NCBI GenBank assembly: GCA_021780075.1
Contig: JAJXZL010000043.1
Location: 1 to 48,279 of the forward strand
DNA from: Acidobacteriota bacterium
GTDB lineage: Bacteria > Acidobacteriota > Terriglobia > Terriglobales > Acidobacteriaceae
DNA length: 48,279 nucleotides
Direction of reading: 5' to 3'
The stretch's first letter is position 1. Each line of letters opens with the position of its first letter. Both the position numbers and the translations under genes were made by a program. Below are positions 42,033-48,279 of this stretch, piece after piece. Under the pieces are notes generated by a model, which saw only the letters and a program-made list of their open reading frames with translations, did no database searches and had not been told where the DNA came from.

Positions 42033-43748
42033 CTATTCCGTTTTCGCAAGCGTGCTCATCAGCAAGTCCCTGCGCCGGTTAGCCACAACGTCGGCATTGT
42101 CCAGCACCCGCAGCCAGGCAAACACTGCCGCGCCAGCCAGCACCAGAAAGATTGGCACGGCCATCCATAAGAGCCGAAAATATAAACACAGCGCAAACAC
42201 CACCGCGGCAATGCCCAGCAGCATCGTCTGAATAAACATCGTCAGCATCGCGCTGGCCGCCGACCCGCGCTGCCGCATGAGCCGTCCCAGGTTCAGCCGA
42301 TGCGGCATGGCGAGTGAGATCACGTTCCCCACCGCCAGATTGGCTGACAACGAAAACAGAAGCCAGGCCACCGTGACCGCCAGCACCACGTCATCCGGAC
42401 GGCCCAGAAGCAGGCAGGACACAATGCCAGCCAGCAACGCTGTCAGGCCGTAGATCAATGAATGAAAAAAGTTCTTTGCCAGCAGCACCGTCCGGATTGG
42501 CGTGGGCGAAAGAAACAGCATCTGCACTCCCGTGCCTTCCGCACCAAGGTTGTTATAGATCATCTGCGCAGGCCCCAGCAGTGCATAGGCCACGCAAAGC
42601 GGCAGCGCCAGAAAATACGGATGACCGGGCACCGCGGCATTGCTGCGAAACAGACCCCCCAGAACAAGCACCATGAACACTGGCGCGCCAATCATATAGA
42701 GCAGCGGCATCGAACGCAGCAGTGTATGCAGCTCCTTTTCCATCACTGCGGCCACAGGCCCGCCGCCATCAAGCAGCCATGCCACGCTCTCTTTCCGCGC
42801 TGGGTTTTGCGCCGCCACTTCGCTCAGGCTTTCGCCGCGAAATTCTCCGCGCAGCCGCACGGCCAGCAGCGCTCCGGCGGCCAGCACATAGAGCCCCAAC
42901 CCGCTCAGTGCGCCCAGCGCGCGCGCGGGCTTGTGCACTGCCGCAGCCTTCAGTTCCACCGCAACCAGTCCCGGCGGCAGCCATTGCTGCACTGCGCTCA
43001 CAACGCTGAGCACCCGCTCCATCTCGTGTTCCATTGAGCGCTGCGCTGCGGCCTGCGCCTCGGAATCCCTTTCCCTGGTCGCCTTGCGCCCATGCAGCGC
43101 GGGATTCAGCAGTTGCAGGCTCAGCAGAAACAGGACAAACAGCGCGCTTATAATCTCCCGCGTTCGCCGCTTCGAAAGCCAGCGATCAATCCACACAAGA
43201 ATCACGCGCACCAGCAGGATGTTGAACGCCGCAAAGCCCGCCAGCCCCAGCACCATCCAGACAAGCAAGTCGTGTCTGGCCAGCGCCACTCCCAACAAAA
43301 CACCAAAGCTGCAGAGCCCGCCCATCATTGTGGAAATATCCGCCAGGCCAAAAACCAGATACAGCAGGCAGAACGCGCTGAAGCTCACCGGAAAGCGCAG
43401 CAGGCTGCTCATATCGAACTGCTGCTGAAACGACGCCAGCGCCACCGGCACCATTTGCCACAGGAAGCAAACTCCCCAGAACAGAATCGGCAGCAACTCC
43501 CAGCTCCCCTTCGAGACAAGGGAGTGCGCCAACACGCCAAGGCCCGTGCCCAGGCCCAGACCCATCACCGCGTACACCAGAAATGAAAGGCCGCGCGCCC
43601 CCAGCTCAAACAGACCCTCAGTGGAGCGCAGTCCGTGTGTCAGCACCTGCCAGCGCATCGCGGCCAGCGCCGCATATTGCGCGTATGCCAGGCGGTTGAA
43701 CGGCCCTGCCCACTGGCCAGCCTGTCCGGCCTCGCCTATGCCAGCCAT
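42033..43748 (-). CDS. ABC transporter permease
   Basis: A 571-residue membrane protein with about 12-14 hydrophobic segments in two blocks, separated by a charged linker (about residues 215-275, HGRKATRERDSEAQAAAQRSMEHEMERVLS). No known substrate motif is visible. It overlaps the preceding ATP-binding gene by 13 bp, so the two form one exporter. The later section, GGLFRSNAAVPGHPYFLALPLCVAYALLGPAQMIYNNLGAEGTGVQMLFLSPTPIRTVLLAKN, is like permeases of ABC-2-type exporters. Confidence 0.85.
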   Translation of the reverse strand: MAGIGEAGQAGQWAGPFNRLAYAQYAALAAMRWQVLTHGLRSTEGLFELGARGLSFLVYAVMGLGLGTGLGVLAHSLVSKGSWELLPILFWGVCFLWQMVPVALASFQQQFDMSSLLRFPVSFSAFCLLYLVFGLADISTMMGGLCSFGVLLGVALARHDLLVWMVLGLAGFAAFNILLVRVILVWIDRWLSKRRTREIISALFVLFLLSLQLLNPALHGRKATRERDSEAQAAAQRSMEHEMERVLSVVSAVQQWLPPGLVAVELKAAAVHKPARALGALSGLGLYVLAAGALLAVRLRGEFRGESLSEVAAQNPARKESVAWLLDGGGPVAAVMEKELHTLLRSMPLLYMIGAPVFMVLVLGGLFRSNAAVPGHPYFLALPLCVAYALLGPAQMIYNNLGAEGTGVQMLFLSPTPIRTVLLAKNFFHSLIYGLTALLAGIVSCLLLGRPDDVVLAVTVAWLLFSLSANLAVGNVISLAMPHRLNLGRLMRQRGSAASAMLTMFIQTMLLGIAAVVFALCLYFRLLWMAVPIFLVLAGAAVFAWLRVLDNADVVANRRRDLLMSTLAKTE

Positions 43749-44533
43749 GACAGCTCCTGAGCCTGCTCACGCCCGCTCGCGCCCACGATTGACAGAAAAA
43801 TCTCTTCCAGGGTGAGCTTCTGGCTGCTCTCGGCGCCCGGCAGCATGCTGGCCACGCCAACACGCAGTTCTTCCAAAGATCCGTTGGCCACCAGCCGCCC
43901 CTGATGAATGATGGCCACATGGCTGCAAAGCCGCTCCACAATCTCCAGCACGTGCGTGGTCAGGAAGATCGTCGCCCCGCGCTGAATCATCCCCTGCAGC
44001 ATGCTCTTCAGCATGCCCGCGGCAATGGCGTCCACGCCCTCGAACGGCTCGTCGAGAAACAGCACCCTGGGCCCGTGAATCACCGCCGCCGCAAGCGCCA
44101 GCTTTTTCTGCATTCCGTGCGAAAAGTCCGTCACCAGTTTCCTGGTTTCATTGGCCAGTTGCATGAACTCCAGCAGTTCATCCGTGCGGCGATTTGTCGT
44201 CTCGCGGTCCAGCCCGTACATGCGGCCCACAAAGCGCAGATACTCCCGCGCTGTCAGCCGGCCCGCCAGCGCCATGCCCTCTGGCACCACGCCAATCTGC
44301 CGCTTCAGGTCCAGCGCTCCAGAACCGAAAGGCTGGCCCAGAATCTCCACCGTGCCCGCGCTCGGCTCAAGCAGCCCCGTAAGCATTTTGATTGTGGTGG
44401 ATTTGCCCGCGCCGTTCGGCCCAAGAAAGCCGAAGAACTGCCCTCGATCCACTCTCAGCGTCACATCCTCTACGGCTGTCAGTGCGCCAAAGCGTCGCGT
44501 CAGACCGTGGGTTTCAATCGCAGCGGTTTCCAT
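43736..44533 (-). CDS. ABC transporter ATP-binding protein
   Basis: A 265-residue ATPase with Walker A GPNGAGKST (38-46), signature FSHGMQKKLA (137-146), Walker B VLFLDEPFEGVD (157-168) and switch TTHVLE. The signature has SHG instead of the common SGG, as in many ABC-2 (CcmA-type) ATPases. It drives export through the permease encoded next. I start at ATG 44533 (METAAIE), with a TGGCGG just upstream. A reading from 44551 adds six residues. Confidence 0.93.
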   Translation of the reverse strand: METAAIETHGLTRRFGALTAVEDVTLRVDRGQFFGFLGPNGAGKSTTIKMLTGLLEPSAGTVEILGQPFGSGALDLKRQIGVVPEGMALAGRLTAREYLRFVGRMYGLDRETTNRRTDELLEFMQLANETRKLVTDFSHGMQKKLALAAAVIHGPRVLFLDEPFEGVDAIAAGMLKSMLQGMIQRGATIFLTTHVLEIVERLCSHVAIIHQGRLVANGSLEELRVGVASMLPGAESSQKLTLEEIFLSIVGASGREQAQELSWLA

Positions 44534-44613
44534 CTGCCGCCAGCATAGCAAGCTTGCCCGCCTCCAACAAAAATCACGAGGCGGAATCAGTTTCCCGCAG
44601 CGGCCGCTATGTG

Positions 44614-46134
44614 CTAGCCGCCCAGCGGGTCGTTATCCCGATCGGTCACTTCCACCAGCGCCGCCAGACGGGACCGCAATTCCGCTGTCAGGCATCCTTC
44701 CGGCGCGCGCCAGCTCCAGTTGCCCGCCGCAATCGCCGGAGTATTCATGCGCGCTTCCGAGCCCATTTCCAGCAGGTCCTGCAAGGGAAACACCGCCATC
44801 TGTGCCACGCTCGCCGCCGTCGCGCGAATCAGCGGCCACACCGGCCGCTCATACACTGGACCCACGTAAGCCTCCACCGCCGCGCGTTCTTGCTCGCCTG
44901 CCGTCTGCCACCAGCCCTGCGTCGTGTCATTGTCGTGTGTGCCCGTGTAGGCCACGGTCTCAGGCGTGTACTCATGCGGCAAATGCATGTGCGCGGATTT
45001 ATCGCTGAAGCCAAACTGGATGACCTTCATCCCCGGCATGCCCAGTTCAAACCGCAGGGCATCCACCTCCGGCGTAATGATGCCCAGATCTTCCGCCACC
45101 AGCGGAAGCGGCCCCAGCGCCGACTCAAGCGCGCGAAACAGCTCCAGGCCTGGAGCCTTCACCCACGCGCCATTCACCGCCGTTTCCTCCTCTGCGGGAA
45201 TCGACCAGTACGCCTCAAAGCCTCTGAAGTGGTCAAGCCGAACAATGTCATATAGCTCGCACGCGCGGCGAATCCGCTCAATCCACCAGTCGAACCCCCG
45301 CTCCGCCAGCACGTCCCAGCGATACAGCGGATTGCCCCAGCGCTGCCCCGTGGGAGAAAAGTAGTCCGGTGGCACCCCGGCAATGCGCGTCGGCTTCAGC
45401 GTCTCGTCCAGATCGAAAATCTCCGGATGCACCCACACATCGGCAGAATCCATATTGACGAAGATGGCCACGTCGCCCAGAATGCGGATGCCGCTGCCCG
45501 CCGCGGCCTCGCGCAGCGCATTCCACTGCTTTGCAAACGCGAATTGCAGAGCCTGCTCCCGCGCCAGCGCGCGGCCGTGTGTGGATGCGGCCTGGGCTAA
45601 CGCCTCTGGCTGACGGCGGCGCACAGCCTCCGGCCACTCCGTCCACGCGCCCGTGTTGAACTCGCGGCGCAGCACCGCATACAGCGCATAATCGGTCAGC
45701 CACGAGGACTCCGCGCGGCAGAACTCCTCAAACTCGCTCCATAGCCCCGCCAGTTGCGCATCCTGCCGGCCGCGATCCAGAAAGTTTCCCGCTGCCTCGT
45801 GCAGCAGCGCCAGCTTGCGCGCTTCCACGTCGCCAAAATCCACGTTGCCGCCCCGCCCTGCCAGCCCCGCAATGCGCGCTCCGTCAATCCAGCCCCAGTC
45901 CGACAGATACTCCAGGCTGATCAGAAACGGATTGCCCGCAAAGGCCGATGAGCCCGCATAGGGCGAGTTGCCAAAGCCCGTCGGGCACAGCGGAAGAACC
46001 TGCCAGATGTGCTGCTTTGATGCGGCCAGAAACGCCACAAACTCATGGGAAGCCGGGCCAAGATCGCCAATCCCTCCATACGAGGGCAGCGAACTGACGT
46101 GCAGCAGGACTCCGGATGAACGCTCGAATCGCAT
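44614..46134 (-). CDS. malQ: 4-alpha-glucanotransferase (amylomaltase, GH77)
   Basis: A 506-residue GH77 enzyme. It opens SSGVLLHVSSLPSYGGIGDLG and has the three catalytic motifs: VRLDHFRGFEAYWSIP (nucleophile Asp), LVAEDLGIITPEV (acid/base Glu) and YTGTHDNDTTQGWW (third Asp). It moves glucan segments between alpha-1,4-glucans in glycogen and maltodextrin metabolism, in the cytoplasm. ATG 46134 gives the standard N terminus; GTG 46167 would add 11 residues. No other glycogen gene is adjacent. Confidence 0.95.
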   Translation of the reverse strand: MRFERSSGVLLHVSSLPSYGGIGDLGPASHEFVAFLAASKQHIWQVLPLCPTGFGNSPYAGSSAFAGNPFLISLEYLSDWGWIDGARIAGLAGRGGNVDFGDVEARKLALLHEAAGNFLDRGRQDAQLAGLWSEFEEFCRAESSWLTDYALYAVLRREFNTGAWTEWPEAVRRRQPEALAQAASTHGRALAREQALQFAFAKQWNALREAAAGSGIRILGDVAIFVNMDSADVWVHPEIFDLDETLKPTRIAGVPPDYFSPTGQRWGNPLYRWDVLAERGFDWWIERIRRACELYDIVRLDHFRGFEAYWSIPAEEETAVNGAWVKAPGLELFRALESALGPLPLVAEDLGIITPEVDALRFELGMPGMKVIQFGFSDKSAHMHLPHEYTPETVAYTGTHDNDTTQGWWQTAGEQERAAVEAYVGPVYERPVWPLIRATAASVAQMAVFPLQDLLEMGSEARMNTPAIAAGNWSWRAPEGCLTAELRSRLAALVEVTDRDNDPLGG

Positions 46135-46200
46135 CTCTGCATTATCTCCGCGAACCCTTGCTTTCACGCAATGGGCCGCTCGCCATCAAGCTCGCTTCAT

Positions 46201-46235
46201 AAAAAAAGCCCGCATCCGGTTGTGGATGCGGGCTT
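46201..46235 (-). terminator. Rho-independent terminator after the PpiD-like gene
   Basis: On the minus strand a perfect 12-bp stem (46206-46217 with 46224-46235) around a 6-nt loop ends in seven T residues (46201-46207). It lies 30 bp after the stop of the PpiD-like gene. Confidence 0.92.
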
Positions 46236-46264
46236 GGTCTTTCGTTACGCCTTCCTCCGCCAGG

Positions 46265-48238
46265 CTACTGGCCCGGGAACTGCGGAGTCTGCGCCTTGGC
46301 GTTGATCTGCACCAGGTTGTGCTTCTTGTAATCGTTGATGACGTTGCTGGCAAACACGTTGAACGCCTCTGCGCGGCGCTGCTCCAGAATCTGGTCGCGC
46401 ATCAGGTCAAAGCTCTTGGCCATGTCTTCCGCACTCGGCTCCTGCTTCTCCAGCAGCTTCGCCACCACACCCGTCCGCCCCGCATTGATCGGCCCGCTGA
46501 TGCTGCCCGGCGTCATGTCAAACAGTTGCGGAGCCACCTGGCCCACCTGACCCAGATCGGGCACCTGGCCGGACAAAGTTACCTCGTCGCTGGTCTTGAC
46601 CGTCGCGCCCATTGCCTTGGCGGCCTTGGCCAGATCGTTCATGGACTTCGCCTTGTCGGCAAGCTCGCTCGTCTTCTGGCTCAGAAGCGCGGGCAGTTGC
46701 TCGCCGCGATAGTCGTCGAGTACATGGCTCTTCCAATCGGCAAACGTCGGCGCATGCGCGGGCGTCACGCCGGTCACCTGGAAGATCGCATAGCCCTCGC
46801 CCGTAGGCGCATACTGTGCCGGATCCCCCTGCTTGGACTGGAATGCCTTGGCCAGCAGTTGTGACCCATCTGGAAGCGCCGCAATCACGCCCTGCTCACC
46901 CACCGGAGGCGTGGTCACCATTTGCAGATGATGAGCCGCCGCAGTCTTGTCCAGGCCGTTCTTGATGGCCTCCGACGTCAGTGCGCGCGCATAGTTCTCC
47001 TGCGCCGCCGCCGACTTCTCGCGAATCAGCGTCGCCTGGATGGTGGGCAGCACCTCGTTCAGTTGCTGCGTGTGCGCAGCCTGACGCTCTTCCACCTGCA
47101 CAATGTGATACCCGTACTGCGTCTTGATGATCTTGGTATCGCCAATCTTCTGCGTGAAGATGGCATTGTCGAACTCCGGCACCATGCGCCCGCGCTGCGC
47201 AAATCCAAGTTCCCCGCCCGTGTCCTTGCTGCCCGGGTCGTCGGAGTACTTTTTCGCCAGCTCGGCAAAGTTCGCTCCGCCCTGAATCTGCTTCAGAATG
47301 CTCTCCGCCTTGGCCTTCGCGGCTGCATCCGTCTTGGCGTCGGCTCCCGGATTCACCTTGATCAAGATGTGCCGCGAACGCGCCTGCTCCGGCGTCGAAT
47401 ACTCTGACTGGTGCGCGTTGTAGTAAGCCTGAATCTCCTGCTGCGTCGGCTGCTGAACACCCCCCGGCACCTGCTCCGGCGTAAACGCAAAGTAGCTGAT
47501 ACTGCGCTGCTCCGGCACCGCACTCGCATAGCGCGCGGCGTTCTTCTTGAAGAACGCTTCCAAATCCGCATCCGAAGGATTGATCTGCTTGCGCAAATCG
47601 TCCGCGGAGAGCACCGCATAATCAAACTTGATCTTCGTATTGCTCTTCCGGTAGGTATCGCGCACTTCCGCGTCGCTTACCGTCACGCCTGCCGTAATCA
47701 GAGCCTCAAGCCGCCGGATCGCAATGTCGTGCTTTACGTTCTCTTCAAACTGGGCAACAGAAATATCGAACTGGCTCTGAATCAGCGCCGCGTACCGGTC
47801 GGCCCCGATAAACTTCCCGCCCGGGAAAAGAATCTGGCCCGAAGGCCCGGTCTGCAGAAACTGGCGCACATCCGCGCTGCTCACGTGGATGCCCAGCTTC
47901 GCCGCCTCCGCCAGCAGAATCTGCTGCTGCACCAGTTGCTGGCCCACCTGCTGCTCAAACAGGCTCACAATCATCGGATTGTCAGCGTACTGCGGATTGC
48001 GCTGCATCACCTGCATGCGCGCAAGCTGCGACACCTGCTGTTGGCTGATCGAGTCGCCCGAAGAAAGCAGGCGGCTGTACCAGTGGGGATACACCACGGC
48101 GTACGTATCCGCGGATGAGGCGCCTTGCCCCGTGAGTCCAGGAATCAGGTAGACGACCATCGATACCGAAGCGGCGGCAATGATGACGACGAAAAGGGCC
48201 TTGGTCAGGCGATTGTCTTTTTGCAGGAAACGGATCAT
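46265..48238 (-). CDS. ppiD: PpiD-like periplasmic peptidyl-prolyl isomerase/chaperone
   Basis: A 657-residue protein with one N-terminal membrane anchor (LTKALFVVIIAAASVSMVVYLIPGL, about residues 11-35), a SurA-like N-terminal helical domain, and a parvulin rotamase domain at about 285-380: QARSRHILIKVNPGA, ANFAELAKKYSDDPGSKDTGGELGFAQRGRMVPEFDNAIFT and TQYGYHIVQVEER. The layout and length match PpiD, which helps newly exported proteins fold at the periplasmic face of the inner membrane. The ATG is at 48238. A strong terminator follows. SurA is less likely, because SurA has a cleaved signal peptide. Confidence 0.92.
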   Translation of the reverse strand: MIRFLQKDNRLTKALFVVIIAAASVSMVVYLIPGLTGQGASSADTYAVVYPHWYSRLLSSGDSISQQQVSQLARMQVMQRNPQYADNPMIVSLFEQQVGQQLVQQQILLAEAAKLGIHVSSADVRQFLQTGPSGQILFPGGKFIGADRYAALIQSQFDISVAQFEENVKHDIAIRRLEALITAGVTVSDAEVRDTYRKSNTKIKFDYAVLSADDLRKQINPSDADLEAFFKKNAARYASAVPEQRSISYFAFTPEQVPGGVQQPTQQEIQAYYNAHQSEYSTPEQARSRHILIKVNPGADAKTDAAAKAKAESILKQIQGGANFAELAKKYSDDPGSKDTGGELGFAQRGRMVPEFDNAIFTQKIGDTKIIKTQYGYHIVQVEERQAAHTQQLNEVLPTIQATLIREKSAAAQENYARALTSEAIKNGLDKTAAAHHLQMVTTPPVGEQGVIAALPDGSQLLAKAFQSKQGDPAQYAPTGEGYAIFQVTGVTPAHAPTFADWKSHVLDDYRGEQLPALLSQKTSELADKAKSMNDLAKAAKAMGATVKTSDEVTLSGQVPDLGQVGQVAPQLFDMTPGSISGPINAGRTGVVAKLLEKQEPSAEDMAKSFDLMRDQILEQRRAEAFNVFASNVINDYKKHNLVQINAKAQTPQFPGQ

Positions 48239-48279
48239 GGATGGACTTGAGCCTTCAACTCTCTACGCGCGGCCATGGG

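Noticed and set aside
1..48279. CRISPR arrays, insertion sequences, integrases or prophage
   Set aside because: No evenly spaced direct repeats, transposase or phage-like proteins were seen. A single tRNA without flanking repeats or integrase gives no sign of an integrated island.

Overview
The window looks like a chromosomal segment of an acidobacterium, probably a Terriglobia/Acidobacteriaceae-type soil bacterium. The evidence is protein content and style. There is a roughly 1,100-residue TonB-dependent receptor with an N-terminal carboxypeptidase-regulatory domain, an S46 dipeptidyl-peptidase, a DUF5916 beta-barrel protein, a DUF3300/DUF2950 pair, a LptE-type lipoprotein (so a Gram-negative envelope), high GC, and -10 boxes of the form TAnACT. 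This assignment is inference from gene content; no rRNA is present. I see no rRNA, CRISPR array, insertion sequence, integrase or prophage.

Layout. (1) 1-3.3 kb: the end of an S46 peptidase with a terminator, a LacI-regulator/MFS-transporter pair, and a tRNA-Ser(UGA). (2) 3.4-7.3 kb: a tightly overlapping operon of a two-subunit CoA-transferase and a 3-oxoadipyl-CoA-type thiolase, divergent from an IclR regulator. A 19-bp palindrome sits next to the operon -35 box. Together they look like the lower beta-ketoadipate pathway for aromatic degradation. (3) 7.4-19.6 kb: a surface-polysaccharide region. It holds rfbBACD (dTDP-rhamnose, each gene overlapping the next by 4 nt), a GmhA-type isomerase, a Wzi-like outer-membrane protein, a minimal sugar-1-phosphate transferase, a very AT-rich 0.9-kb regulatory gap, a Wza-like SLBB export protein with a Gln-rich insert, and a UDP-glucuronate-decarboxylase-like enzyme. 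(4) 20-25 kb: DUF3300, DUF2950 and DUF5916 envelope proteins. (5) 25.3-31.8 kb: a PP2C phosphatase with an exported propeller-like protein, two EamA transporters, hemerythrin, holA and lptE. (6) 32-35 kb: aroK, a DUF5946 protein, ctaB (heme o synthase), a DUF420 protein and a two-helix membrane protein, which look like cytochrome-oxidase maturation. (7) 35-48.2 kb: the TonB receptor, ssb, a secreted four-Cache-domain protein, an ABM-like small protein, an ABC exporter pair, malQ and a PpiD-like chaperone.

Most of the window is ordinary chromosomal content. The less ordinary points are: the secreted protein made of four Cache repeats in an A-B-A-B pattern with no output domain; the palindrome-controlled CatI/CatJ-type CoA-transferase operon; the AT-rich control region of the polysaccharide locus with a CRP-like site; a second CRP/FNR-like perfect palindrome before the TonB receptor; and an orphan promoter with an overlapping palindrome between lptE and holA. 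I found no clearly undescribed multi-gene system.
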